NCBI GenBank assembly: GCA_009733715.1
Contig: WMKJ01000032.1
Span: 49,327-113,326 of the forward strand
Reading direction: 5' to 3'
DNA length: 64,000 nucleotides
DNA from: Herpomyces periplanetae
Taxonomy: Eukaryota; Ascomycota; Laboulbeniomycetes; Herpomycetales; Herpomycetaceae
In this document: positions 35,110 to 46,473 of the stretch, piece by piece
Position numbering within the stretch: position 1 is the first letter of the stretch
How the letters are laid out: every line of letters starts with the position of its first letter
Notes under the pieces: model-generated
The model's database searches: none
Seen by the model: the letters and a program-made list of their open reading frames with translations, nothing else
What the model was told of the DNA's origin: nothing
Position numbers and translations under genes: made by a program

Positions 35110-36834
35110 TCATACAGCGCTCCCGACCGGTTTTATGGCGGCACTAAAGAGATTTCCTAAAACGTTTGGTTTTCCATTGCCATCGACAAAAACGTTTGTA
35201 GTTATGGGATATTCTACAGCGGGTTCGGATTTGGGCACTCTGTTCAACTCACTTTTGATAATCTGTTTAACTTTGTCAATCATACTCATGTTCCAGGCTG
35301 CACAATTTAATTTCAACAAGTTCGACCACGAAAATATGCTGTGATATACGCGTGCACTTACTTTAGAATATGTATAACCAGTAAAATCGTCTAATGGGTA
35401 GGATTCTTTTAAAAACTCTTGAGCTAATATTGTCGCAATAACAGATACGCTGGGGTGATAGTGCGACTGAAGTGTTACGACTTCCCACAAACAGCTGTCA
35501 ATCGCGTTAGTTAGCATGGGATCAGGCTCGTTTGGATTAAAAGGGTCGATGAAGCCATGTTGGTCAATTTGCTCCTTTTGAGATTCAGTTTGTACCACTC
35601 GATGGATCATAAATGTAGTAGTTGGGTGAGACTTTAATAAGTTGTATACGAATGGTATAACAAGGATTATGCCACCTGGAGGCCCACGCAAAGCCAATCG
35701 ACAAAGACGCTTTATAAAGCTTGCCAACAGAACCGACGGTAAGTGGGTAGAAGACAAAAACTCATTCAGAAGTGAAAAAAAACGATCGAGATACGCTGAG
35801 TAGAGTAAATCTTCGTCAAGTAGGGAGTACACTTTGCGATAAAATTGGGGATATTCTAGATTATGGTCACGAATAAGATAGTAAATACCCGATAATGCTA
35901 ATAACGATGTAGAGCCTCCTGAATTAAATGCATCTGTTAAAAAGTCAAGAAATAAGTAAGGTTTCGACGTGCACGGAACAATCTTGTCAACGAGTCCATT
36001 AAGGATGAATTCATATTGCCTCCGATTTAAAGGTGCGTTAAGTATGTGAAGCCACGCTTGTTGAAGCTCATCTTTTAAGGCAGCTATAGGGACTTTATTC
36101 GTCGCATTAAGTGGTACAAAGTTTGTGGAGTTTTCATTGCAGCAGGAAGAAAGGTCAACAAATAATAAAAGCTCGCAAGCGTTAGCGATTTCGCACTTAT
36201 CGGGTATCTGGCATAAGCGTGGAGCCTGTTGTTCCAAACATGAACTTTATACACTATGGTCAGTCATGTTCACAATGTTATTCCCCTTCGAATACAAAAG
36301 CCAGACGTACTTGAAATATTTTACTGTATGGTATAGTAAGTCAGGGTATTTGGTAAGGTACTTTTTTACCCAAAATTTTCCAAGAATGTTAGATTCATGG
36401 TCACAGAATAAAAGCTTGTGCACATATTGGTCCAATTTAACTTTTTTCGAATTCCATTTACCCATCTTGCGGATAAAATTTTTCAATAGTAGCATAAGCA
36501 AAACGACACACTGTGGATTCTCGAGTTTACGAGAACGGACCACCCTGGCGTTTAACAAATTGATGAATTCATTGTATCGGATTATAAGCCAACCTCGCAA
36601 AATTTTATGCGCCGATGAAGTTTTCACTTTTATGGAAAAGTAGCCAAGGGATATTAACTTACAAAACACTCGCGTTAACGCTACTGTAGCTGATTTGCGC
36701 GTTAACACACTACACTGCAAATCGAACTCGCGATACGCCCGAGACAGCAATTCCGCTACATAGTTAACATTTTTGCGCGATTCCAAAATTTTGCTTTCTA
36801 GTTCATAATTATCCAAGCTAGTTATTATTCCCAT
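35110..36834 (-). CDS. NOC4: Ribosome biogenesis protein Noc4 (CBF/Mak21 family)
   Basis: Noc4 works with Nop14 in assembling and exporting the small ribosomal subunit. Two long frames and a last exon are joined. The N-terminal part (36834 down to about 36290) begins MGIITSLDNYELESKILESR and is helical. The CBF domain follows, with PYLFLDFLTDAFNSGGSTSL, YPQFYRKVYSLLDEDLLYS, and FFSLLNEFLSSTHLPSVLLA, then FIKRLCRLALRGPPGGIILV, all near-diagnostic for Noc4. The last intron (35263-35361, 99 nt, GTAAGT..ACAG) is stop-free and in frame, but its removal restores TYSKIIKSELNR. The join between the first two parts near 36226-36310 is unresolved: an acceptor at 36226 is clear, but donors at 36257 (GTGAAC) and earlier (GTAAAA, GTACGT) compete. 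The total is about 520-540 residues, a normal length. It converges on SDH3. Confidence 0.9.
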
Positions 36835-37712
36835 TTTATGAATGTATAAAATTTTAAGTTATCATCGGCTGCGAAAAACTAAAGCCAAAGCATTGCTGAA
36901 ATCAATCGTCAATTTTTAAAATGTGAAACGAAAAAGTTGGGAAATAATCTGTGGGGGTCCACGTGATCCAATGTATTACGAGAGTCTGGCTACGCCACAG
37001 GAGAAATGTGGCAGTGAAGTGGAATCCAGAAGAGAAGGGGATTGTGGAATAACGCGATACGGGGGAAGGTTATTGCTCAATTAATAAGTCTGATGTCGAT
37101 AAAATCTCGTGGTAAGAGGATTGAATATAGAAGAAAAGAATATATTCGAAACACACCTACATACCATTAATTCCCAACTTTCAGAATGCCCATATATATA
37201 CAATCAGATATGCTATTAATCCTATTCATTAGGGATTAGGGGTTGACCCAAATTAGGAAGGAGGTATAATTGTGGGAGGGAATAGCTTCGGGATATCACA
37301 TGACTAAATAAGGAGAAACCCCCCCGCCACCGCCACTGAGGCGGTGCAGGACGGACTCGGAAAAAGTCGTTTTTGGGGCGTGAAGAGGCAGCAAAAAGGG
37401 AAAAGATTGGTTAAAGTGATTAATATAAGATGTGGGATTTATACATTTTCATGAATATTGAGAGTTAAATGGTGGATTTTTACTATTGATAATATCAAGT
37501 TAGTCACGCGGAGGGGAGGAAGCCCAGGAATTCACTAGATTTCGTGAAATCAAGACACGAAAGAATAGTTGGGGGCAATCTCTTAAGTGTATGAAGGTGA
37601 TTTTGCGCGTCAGATGTGGTGACATAGGTTCATTATATACTGATCAATTGATCGTGATTATTATCGGGAATAGTTAACTGGGCGAATACTCCTGATAATT
37701 TGCGTTACCATC
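36835..37712. promoter_or_regulatory. Divergent promoter region NOC4 / LEO1
   Basis: These 878 bp separate divergent starts. A CACGTG box lies at 36960-36965. A GC-rich patch at 37321-37365 contains CACCGCC...GGCGGTG, a short hairpin that shares the GGCGGTG core with the block upstream of SDH3. No gene is supported. Confidence 0.5.
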
Positions 37713-39371
37713 ATGTCAATGCCAAAAGACGACGGGGGTTCATCCCTTCCCTCCGCGCCTGAGGGCTACGATCAAGATACAGACAACAAAAATGATGCTG
37801 ATGGGGAAGATATTGACGATCTTTTCAGCGATACATCTGATGTTCAAAAGGGGAACTCCCGGTAGGTTTGACAGTTGGGTGCAGTTAATTGTTATTCCTG
37901 AATATTTAATTCAAAGATGACATCTGTTTATTGTTACTTACACCATACTAGAAATAGAGCTAGCGTTTCACGGGTGTTGACCGATGAAAGCGAATCAGCT
38001 GCACACTATTCGGATTATGACTCTCCGGATAAACCAATGGAAGTAGAAGAAGAGCAACAGTACCTTTATATGGATGTCGATCTTTGCCGACAAAGGGGAC
38101 CTTTGCCATCTGATGGAGAGGTAGGTTCACGTTTCTAGTATTCCGATGGAATAAGGTTGATAACAGTGAGTGTAAAGTTTTACCTCATGAAAGTTCCACC
38201 ATTCCTAGTGGTGGATCCGAAACCTTTCGATCCGGCAACATTCCAGGTTTCAAAAGGCCATAAAGACGGACAATCGAATACAGAGTTTTCAGCATATACA
38301 ACAGCAATGAGTACGATTCGCTGGCGATTTTCACCGTCTAATTCTACAGAATTACAGTCTAACGCACGAATACTCCGATGGTCAAACGGGTCACTTACTA
38401 TGCAATTCGCCTCCGACCCAACGACTCAATTCGCAATAGCCGTTAATCCATTAGCTCCAGTTCAAAAGAGCTCACAAGTCATTACGCCAGCGCTAGGAAG
38501 TCAGAAAGGCATGGGAAGCCAATCAACCCAAGACACTTATACTTACTTATGCGCTCCTTATCCGGAATCAGGTATAATACAAGTAGTCCAGAAAGTTACG
38601 GCTAGCTTAACAGTAATTCCTCCCAAAGGCACGACGGATCTAGCATTAGAGCATTTACAGTCGCAATTTAAAGCTGCATCTAATTCGATAAATTCTACTG
38701 ATGATGGAGGAGTAACAATGGTCGAGGTAGCGGAAGACCCCGAATTGGCCCAACGTAAGGCAGAAGCTGCAGAAAAAGAGAAAATTAAACTGCAAAGAAA
38801 GCTCGAAAATCAGATGAATAAAGAGCGAGATCGAGTTTCACGAGTATTTGGACGTTCTGGATCTCGGTTAAGTGGCTTCTCTACTGGGGCATGGGATGAA
38901 AATGAGCGGGAGGGTGCACGTAGAGCACGTACAAAACCTCGAAAAACTAATCGGGAAGCTTATAATTCGGAAGATGAGTACGCCGACTTGCGTAAAGGTA
39001 GTAAAGAGAATGAGTATGATGAAGACGATGAATTTATTGCCAAAAGCGATGAAGATCTGAAGACGTATGAAGATGATGAGGGTGATTATGGCAAAGATAG
39101 TGAGGATGGAAATGAAGTTGGCGATGAGAATGAAGTGGGTAAGAGTTCAGACGAGGAAGGGAACGGTTTCACGAACGCTAGGCATAGTCAGTTTAAGCCT
39201 CGTGTGGCAGTTGGTGGAGTGGGAAGGATGAAACGAATGTCAAATGACGGTATCGTAGAAGGGAGAGATCGAGTATCGGGAGGGGAATCACAAGGGTACG
39301 GCGACAATGCTCGAGTACCGGCGAATGCGCGAAAAAAGCGCCGCGTTATCGATGATGAAGATGACGATTAA
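37713..39371 (+). CDS. LEO1: Paf1 complex subunit Leo1
   Basis: Leo1 is part of the Paf1 elongation complex on RNA polymerase II. Three exons (37713-37861, 37952-38120, 38178-39371) give 503 residues. The N-terminus is acidic with DGEDIDDLFSDTSD. The Leo1 domain starts with RGPLPSDGE joined to FYLMKVPPFLVVDPKPFDP; this join needs the acceptor at 38177, not the earlier CAG. It continues with STIRWRFSP, ILRWSNGSLTMQ and TYLCAPYPE. A helical KAEAAEKEKIKLQRKLENQ segment follows, then a long acidic and charged tail ending ARKKRRVIDDEDDD. Acidic ends flanking a central domain are typical. The stop codon is 22 bp from the stop of FAM50 on the other strand. Confidence 0.94.
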
Positions 39372-39393
39372 CATTGAATTGTTAAGCATCAAG

Positions 39394-40786
39394 CTACGGG
39401 ATGAAGTAAACATTGCCCTGCGAATCCTTGCGTACACCATTGGTGTAGTCTTTGAGTGGATCAAACTCTTCCCATAAACTGGCGGGAAAAATGTGTTTGT
39501 TTCGTTCATACCATCGACGATCAACGACTTTGGTCAACTTAGGATCATCGTGAGCACCTTCGAGGTTGTTAAGATGAATAGATTGCCGTGACTTTTTGCT
39601 CGTAAGTGGATCGTAACTAGCCGGTGAAGAATCCATTAGAGCAACAGGAGTTGCACCTGTAGGTTCTGCAGACATGTTAAATAATCGACCGTGGTAACCG
39701 ATAACTTTGTTCACGATAAAATAGTAAAAATCGTAGTGCTGCGCAGCTCGTAAGCTTGAATTTGCGGATGTAAGGAGGATGAGTGGCTTGAGAAGTAAAA
39801 CTTACATGGGGAATGATAATTTCATCACGTACAAGAATCAAATCATCTACACCGACGCGGGCCCACGCTTTACGAATTTTGTCACCACCTACGCCTAACT
39901 CGGCACCTAATTTACGCGCGCGGTCGAGAAATAGCCAAACATGATCACCCTTTCGCATGATGCAACGACCTCCCGGCATGCTAGTTCCATCGAAGAATAT
40001 AAATGGTATGACGAATTCAGTTGCTTTAACGCGTTCCTGCATTTGTAAAAATTCGCGTCGCAAACGTTCGCGAATTTGTGCCTCTTGAATAAGTGCTGTG
40101 CGCGTTAGAACACGCGGTATCAGTGGGGCAGTACTGTTAGGCTTTAAACGCATTTTGCCACGAGTAGCATGAGATTTTTGCTCATCAGCATCATTACCGG
40201 ATTTTTGGAGTTCAGTAGTGGAAGGATTAGAGGTAATTGTAGCGCTATCCATTTTGCAATCATTGTCCAAGGCTGCAGAAGATGTTACCGATTCGAGTGT
40301 TGACGGCGAATCAGATTTGGTGCTTGGACTCTCGAATTCATCCGCATCGTCGATTAAAAATGATAGTTTTCCACGGTTGGTAATTTTGCTCTTCTTAGTA
40401 TCCTTTTTCAACGATACACAATCTAGATTGGAAACGCTTCATGAATAAGACAGGCAGATCTAAATGGAAAATATATAATTTTTCATTGACGCGCGTGGGC
40501 GCATGCGTAAAAATCCTAAAATTTCAATTTATAAAACGTGGATAACTTACTCTGAGAAATGATCTCTCAAGCTATCCTGTGCCTCGAGTTCTTTTTGCTC
40601 GATCGCTTCGGCGCGTCGTTTTCGAAAGTCTGAATGTTGTACTAAACCGACCGTTTGAGATTTAAGTATATCTTCCGCCGTGTTATGCTGACCCGAATTC
40701 AGCGCGCTACGACGCGAGAAAAAATTCATAGCAACGGGTCGATTAGGCGCACGCTTTCGTCGTGATTTATCACTCGACTCCGACAT
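39394..40786 (-). CDS. FAM50/XAP5 family protein
   Basis: XAP5 proteins are nuclear factors tied to transcription and spliceosome function, present from fission yeast to humans and plants. Three exons, complement of 39394-39738, 39806-40436 and 40551-40786, give 403 residues. The N-terminal exon has LKSQTVGLVQHSDFRKRR, matching the KTVGLVTLEEF-like segment of the family. The middle is acidic and low-complexity. The XAP5 domain is highly conserved: VIPFIFFDGTSMPGGRCIMR, GDHVWLFLDRARKLGAELG, RVGVDDLILVRDEIIIPH, then HYDFYYFIVNKVIG across the last junction. It ends with DDPKLTKVVDRRWYERNKHI and FPASLWEEFDPLKDY. Identity is firm. It converges on LEO1 and diverges from HEI10 with 356 bp between starts. 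Confidence 0.95.
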
Positions 40787-41142
40787 TTTAGGATAGCGTA
40801 TCCGTTAGTGTGGCCAGCTCTCCAAGCACGGTAACATTAATGTAACCACTCGAAATAACTGCGTATATAAATAACGTGCTACTACTCGCATGCACGTTTA
40901 CTTGTTCCATCATGAGCATTATCACGAAACCAAAACTTTTCTTTCCCAAACCCGTCGACGCGCTGCCCAACCGAGCCCTATACAATACTGCGCCACAGTA
41001 TGTAATCACGTGCGGTGGATGGCTCGGTCAAATGTGGCGGCTATACGGATTTAGTGTTTGTGCCAATTGGAAGTTTTGGAAGGGATTTAAACGAATTGAA
41101 ATGATTGTTAACATTGTATTTATGGAGTTTTGTAGAGTTTAA
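40787..41142. promoter_or_regulatory. Short bidirectional promoter FAM50 / HEI10
   Basis: Only 356 bp separate the start codons of two divergent genes, so both core promoters must share this stretch. An 88-codon frame on the + strand crosses most of it but has no recognisable family and would read into the HEI10 start, so I do not call it a gene. Confidence 0.6.
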
Positions 41143-42607
41143 ATGATGGAGTTCGTTTTACGGTGTAACTCTACCAAATGCAGAGCTCAATTGAATGATA
41201 GAGCGGTGGTTACTACTTGTAGTCATATTTTTTGTCTATCGTGTGCGGAAACCTTGGGTTTATCGACAACGACAGGATTATCACGCGTGTGTCCTGCTTG
41301 TGATCAGCAATTACACAACGCAGACGATGTAATCGTTCAGTTGCTTGCGTTAACCGAAGAACAAAAGTCGGTTATACTGAGCGGATTGAGTCCCGGAATT
41401 ATCATGGAATGTGCAGGTCGAGCTATCGGATTTTATTCGTATCAAGCTATGCAAGAAATGTGAGTATCTGAAAAATGTTGGGTAACTTACCATGAATTAC
41501 TATAGTACAATTTATGGGGAATGTGCTATACATAAATTTGAGAGGCTAATGGAACCCTATAATGGGAACATTTGTTTAGCGCCTATCAAGAATACATTGG
41601 AAAACACTTAACGGAAAAGTACTCTAACTTACACGAGAGTGCGAATAGACTTGCCCACGACGCCAATATGGAATTGGAAACGTTACGAAATCGTCTTTCA
41701 GGTTATTAAATATCAGTCTAAGCACTTCTGTTCCTTTCAATTTCACCATATAAACCATTCTGTATAGCAGTAATATGTATCTGGTGATTGCTCGTACATT
41801 CTTTTATTGATCCATGTTAATGAAGGTTAACTAACGTATAACCGATATCACGAGGTTCATAAACTGAAATTCTTCGGGATGGTTAAATAGCTCTACAAAT
41901 GGAAAAAAGAGAACTAGAGGAAAAGAACCATGAGCTAGTAGAAGCATTTCGTGAGAAGAGCAAAACCCAACAACGAGTGCAAAAGATGTATCAATCACTT
42001 AAAGCTCAGGTTATGGCATCCCAAACACAGTATGCTGCAGTGGAAGATGTTGAAAATACACTTCACGCAGAGCAAAACCAAACTCGGACTAAATTCCCGG
42101 ACACTAGTGGTGGTCATGGTGACATGCTAATAAATCGGACAAGAAGTGGAATGTCACCTGCAACACGATTTCGATCAGGACTATCGAGTCCACTAGCCCT
42201 TCAAAATCCGACATTTCGACTAAGTAGTTGTACATGATTCATTATTGTCTTTTGACGTTGATCGCGCACTGAAAAATGACTCAGCTCAGTTTAACTAACT
42301 CAACGGTAAATGGTTAGGAGGACTTTCTGGCGGGAGACTCTTGCGTACACCAATTCAACAAACACTTCCAAGTTCATCATTTAACTTGGCGAGTATATGC
42401 AAAGGGCGACATGGTGATAATGCAGGATCTACAACAGCATCGACGACGACTACAGGAGCAGCAGTAGCTCCCGAACTATACGATTCATTTCGTATGCGAA
42501 GACAACCATTATCCAGTATGAACGTGAATACTTCATTATGTAGCATGAGTAACATCGGAATAGGTCGGACTTTAGGTACGACAAGAACGGCTGATTTACT
42601 CAAATAA
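41143..42607 (+). CDS. HEI10: RING-type E3 ligase of HEI10/CCNB1IP1 family
   Basis: HEI10 promotes meiotic crossovers through its RING and coiled coil. Four exons (41143-41459, 41580-41701, 41891-about 42223, 42318-42607) give about 353 residues. The RING at residues 8-58 shows CNSTKC, RAVVTTCSHIFCLSCAETLG and CPACDQQL. VILSGLSPGIIMECAGRAI, a HEI10 signature, follows, then YQEYIGKHLTEKYS. The third exon is a coiled coil (MEKRELEEKNHELVEAFREK) ending in a basic, Ser-rich tail with RFRSGLSSP. The last donor is uncertain: GTACAT at 42230 would make a stop, while GTAGTT (42224) or GTTGTA keeps the frame. A second Met at residue 2 is an alternative start. The gene suggests that the fungus has, or recently had, a meiotic cycle; that is inference. 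Confidence 0.9.
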
Positions 42608-44164
42608 CGAATATGCGATGAAGCTCACCATGCACACGTTTGTCGATCGAACGTTCATTACTCAAATGAAAGCCAACGCGGACGTAACGTTGCACCCTAG
42701 ATAAACGCTGGAGTGTGTCTGAATGGGATCAAAGTTCGTGACCACGATAAGGCTAAATTAGACTTGACTGGCTTTACTCTAGCGCTAACGTAGCATGACT
42801 AGAGACTAGTGCGTACTTGTATTTGATGACGGAATAATTGGATCAGATGTGAGATCGAGAAAACGAGACGGAATGATGTAGGCCTCGATTTTGGCCAATT
42901 ATCAAGATGTATAGTTAAATATGGTGTAACATAATAAAATCCAATGATGGAAAGTAAAACCATTGGAAAACGGGCTTCTATTGAAGATGCAAACCGTTGG
43001 ATAGATGGATGCAACAGACCAATTCAAATAAATGAATATTGCTAGACATGCCGAAAAATATGTATAAGGTTCATATACTTGACCAGAACAGACGATGGCT
43101 TTTGACACACGATCTGCAGAAGATATGGCGAATGATCCTTTGAGCATGTAAGTATACTTGTTGGTATGCGTTCGCGATGATAGGGAATTCAACCGATATC
43201 ATTCCTTTGAACAAATGTCACGAAACTTTCCGCGAATGTGACATTTACATCCACATTGGAATGTAAAAATTTGTGAAAGCCACACTAAATTAATACTTGA
43301 TTTACAAGAATGTACTTTCTGTGCGCACTGAACTTGCAGACAAACTATGATTTGAAAGTTCATGAAATACGTAGAGTATATGGAGCACGCGCATGCACAT
43401 TCATGACTGACTGTCTTTATGTGAAAAGAAAGTATCCTTTGAAGTTTGTAAATTTATTCAACATTTACCACGATCACGAATTATCAGTGTTGTCCAATGC
43501 ATACGTATGCGCGTGTGTACATGAAGGAGTGACTTGGCAAAGAGATTTAAATCTTATCGCATTCGATCACCCACTTATAACACTTGAATGTGTAAACGGA
43601 AATCCAAAAGGTGACCGACTTGCCCTTCGTTTGAGTGCAAAGGAAACGAAGCAGGCGAATTCATTGGCCAATACATTCACGTTCTTCTAGACATCTGGGT
43701 ACCTGTAACGCAAGAGTTGCAATTTTCCAACTGGTATGATATTTAATCAAGGGTCATCGAGTAGACAAAGAGAAATTTTAGCGCCGTTGCACGTCAAGTT
43801 AATACTAAGAGAGAAGAAAATTGTCATAACTAGAAGCGAAAGAGATATTTAAATATCAGCGCAGTCTGCATCGTTCTCTGCCCAGCAAGAATTTATGAAG
43901 AATTGCAAGTCAATTTAGCCGGTATCAATTGACTGAATTTTTAAAAGTTAACACATCGTACAATTTTGCTATTTAAACTTGATTAATCTTGTTATTCAAA
44001 ATTAAATCTTGAACAAAAGGTGTTGAGCATTTCTGCAGTTTACCCGCTCAATTCCCAGCAACATTTGGAATTCCGGCCAGGTTTTTTAAAGCGTAGCTGG
44101 AACGCATATTTAAACAGTTGGGGTTACGTGGATGAGAGTCCATCATTTCCATTACACGATAAGA
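42608..44164. other. Intergenic, one doubtful open frame
   Basis: About 1.5 kb before the coiled-coil gene. It contains the 126-codon frame listed separately at 43310. Otherwise nothing is supported. Confidence 0.5.
43310..43690 (+). CDS. Doubtful hypothetical protein, 126 residues
   Basis: An uninterrupted frame of 126 codons in an AT-rich stretch, where chance frames of this length are uncommon. The composition is plausible for a folded protein (mixed charged, aromatic and cysteine residues, a run ALRLSAKETKQANSLANTF at the C-terminus). No family is recognised. It could also be an exon of a larger gene or part of a long leader. Its ATG context (agaATGt) is fair. I keep it with low confidence. 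Confidence 0.25.
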   Translation: MYFLCALNLQTNYDLKVHEIRRVYGARACTFMTDCLYVKRKYPLKFVNLFNIYHDHELSVLSNAYVCACVHEGVTWQRDLNLIAFDHPLITLECVNGNPKGDRLALRLSAKETKQANSLANTFTFF

Positions 44165-45937
44165 ATGGATAATCATAGGGAAAATTTCACAGCTGGAGAG
44201 GACGGCCAACCACCTTCCAAAGCGTTCACTGGAACTTTGTATTGTACAGGCGAAGAAATTTTTGAAAACAAGAGTGAGGATAGGACGGAAAATTGGAGTA
44301 AAATTGGCCAAAAAACTTATCGAGAATCCAGTGAAGTGAACGACACTATTCAAGACATTCCCTCGTCTGTGTGTTTGCCACTTGACAGGTCGACGATCAT
44401 GCAGGTTACGAACGAAAAGAATTGCGAGTTACAGGGAAGAATGACAGAAGAAGAAACAAATGCTAAAATTTCTCATTCAGACTATGGGTGTTTAGAGTTA
44501 ATCGATCTCGGAGATACCTCTTCATGGACGACATTGAGTGAATCGATGAGATCAAAGATTTTTCCCACGAAAACGACAACCGAGAATCCACATATTCCGA
44601 TGGTCAAGGACGATACGGATACTCCTCATGATAATGACAATGGAAAATCATTGTCTAAAGTAAAGGGAAATTCACCACACCGAAGATCATTCAATACACC
44701 AGTATGCCATGACAGGATAACTGCAATACGCAAAGAGGCTCGAAGTAAAACTGACATCTCCACATATTTAGCACACAACGATAATTCACCACTGAGTATT
44801 TCAAAAGGGGTTTCAGATAAGTTCAAAAACTGTGTTATTGAGCCGTTAGTTCTTGTTTCGCAGGAAACATTACCTACGCTGAACTATCAAGCCTGGGGGA
44901 AAAGACGGTTAGAAAATGAAGATAGCAGCAACAGCGAGCCAGATAATTTGAGCAAATTAAATGGGCCCGAACAAGAAAAAGAGGTTGAAGATGGAGAAAA
45001 TTTGAAAGAGCAGCTAACACAAGTCAAAGCGGAACTCGCGTCACTGAATCAAGAAAATGAGAAACTGAAGCGGGAGACTAGGGATTTAAAGCAAGATAAT
45101 CAATCAGCGCAAGCTGAAATTCAACGGCTTAGCAAAAATTTGCATACAATTCGAGTGCAATGGGTTGAATCATTACAAAGACGGCGAACGAATATGGGAG
45201 GGGAAGATCAGAGTGCCAATAGTGACAGTACAAAGTGTACAACATTCTTAAGATCACCACCATCACCATCATCTTCGGTCAGCTCTCTGGTGTCTGCAGG
45301 AAGCAGTAAATCATCACTTTCACCAGTTTCAGAGGAAGACAGTAATGATGGTTGTGGGGAGGATAGTGTTAAAAGAGCTTGTGAGGATGATGCGGAGTGT
45401 GTGGAGAAGGATGAAAATTTGGGAAATGCAGATATGCAAAAAAAGAGCCAAAATCAAGCGGAAACTTCACATGAAGGAGAAACACAGGTAAAGAATGAAG
45501 AAGCAACAGTGGCATGTCAACCGAGAACAAGTCTGCCATTTCGTACGGAGAATGTAGTGCCAGTAAATTTCAATCTCCGAAGATCGTCAACTATGAAATT
45601 AAATCCACGAAATGAAGAAACTGTAGGCACAAACTCTCGATCAGCTTTGATAACATCATCATCAGCATCATTAGCAGGGACATCACAAGGAAAAATTAAA
45701 ACGACAGAGCCAACACCTTTGAAGATTAACTCATTATCACGAAGTAGCACATTTTGTATAGCATCATCATCATCGATGAAGTTAATACGAAAAAATTTCG
45801 ATTACCCGACCGACTTACTGGCTCAGAGAGAACGAAGACGTCAGGATTCCTTAACGGTATTGTTGGGAAAGGTTCGAAGTGATGAACAACAACTAGGAGC
45901 AATTAAAATTGCACTTCCACGCTCACCAACGTATTAA
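44165..45937 (+). CDS. Unrecognised coiled-coil protein
   Basis: A single open frame of 590 codons from the Met at 44165, which has A at -3; an upstream in-frame ATG at 44132 has a poor context. Residues 1-270 are hydrophilic with scattered acidic and Ser/Thr-rich segments. Residues about 280-340 are a clear coiled coil, with EQLTQVKAELASLNQENEKL, then RETRDLKQDNQSAQAEI and LHTIRVQWVESLQRRR. A Ser-rich and acidic stretch follows. The last 60 residues contain LARERRR-like basic text (LLAQRERRRQDSLTVLLGKV) and end in IALPRSPTY. No catalytic motif or membrane segment is visible. It may have further 5' exons. It looks like a cytoskeletal, polarity or scaffold protein, which is only a guess. Confidence 0.72.
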   Translation: MDNHRENFTAGEDGQPPSKAFTGTLYCTGEEIFENKSEDRTENWSKIGQKTYRESSEVNDTIQDIPSSVCLPLDRSTIMQVTNEKNCELQGRMTEEETNAKISHSDYGCLELIDLGDTSSWTTLSESMRSKIFPTKTTTENPHIPMVKDDTDTPHDNDNGKSLSKVKGNSPHRRSFNTPVCHDRITAIRKEARSKTDISTYLAHNDNSPLSISKGVSDKFKNCVIEPLVLVSQETLPTLNYQAWGKRRLENEDSSNSEPDNLSKLNGPEQEKEVEDGENLKEQLTQVKAELASLNQENEKLKRETRDLKQDNQSAQAEIQRLSKNLHTIRVQWVESLQRRRTNMGGEDQSANSDSTKCTTFLRSPPSPSSSVSSLVSAGSSKSSLSPVSEEDSNDGCGEDSVKRACEDDAECVEKDENLGNADMQKKSQNQAETSHEGETQVKNEEATVACQPRTSLPFRTENVVPVNFNLRRSSTMKLNPRNEETVGTNSRSALITSSSASLAGTSQGKIKTTEPTPLKINSLSRSSTFCIASSSSMKLIRKNFDYPTDLLAQRERRRQDSLTVLLGKVRSDEQQLGAIKIALPRSPTY

Positions 45938-46473
45938 TAGGTGAGATAAAGAGTGGGCGATGGGCAAAAGCAAGACTGATTTTCACGGCAATTTGGTGGA
46001 GTTGAATGTTTCACAAAGTTACAGCGAAATAGGGATGGATCATGGATAAACAGATGTTAGGGATTCAAGCTGTCGGAAGAGGCAGCAATGCACGATAGGG
46101 AGAGGAGTATACACATGGATGGATGGATGGAGGAGGAAAAGTATTTTGAAACAAATTTGCCGAAAAATTAGATTAAAATCTGAAGGAGGTTCAGTAACCT
46201 TTGGATTGTACCTCATTTCATGTGGACCAATATTCCATGTATATTCAGATTAGTATTTGTTTTCCGGATTGGCTCGTGGATGGTAAACAAGCTATACAAA
46301 TATACCACCAGTGTATCTATCAGTTTGCAGCTAATCATCTAAAATGTTAGATTTAAATATCCACTTGAATTTGTGGGTTCAAGACTTAGAACTATTGCAA
46401 CATCAATAGGTTTAACGTAGTTGCGAGTTAGCACAATTATAGAAGTAAAACGTTCATGATGAAAGGGAATAAC
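45938..46473. other. Convergent 3' flanks with GGAT microsatellite
   Basis: No gene. An (ATGG)n run lies at 46115-46130. Confidence 0.6.

Noticed and set aside
36125-36643. 172-codon open frame on the + strand
   Set aside because: It lies wholly antisense to NOC4, whose minus-strand frame carries the conserved family motifs. The + frame has no recognisable motif.
40876-41142. 88-codon + strand frame in the FAM50/HEI10 promoter
   Set aside because: It ends one base before the HEI10 ATG, occupies a 356-bp bidirectional promoter and has no known motif.
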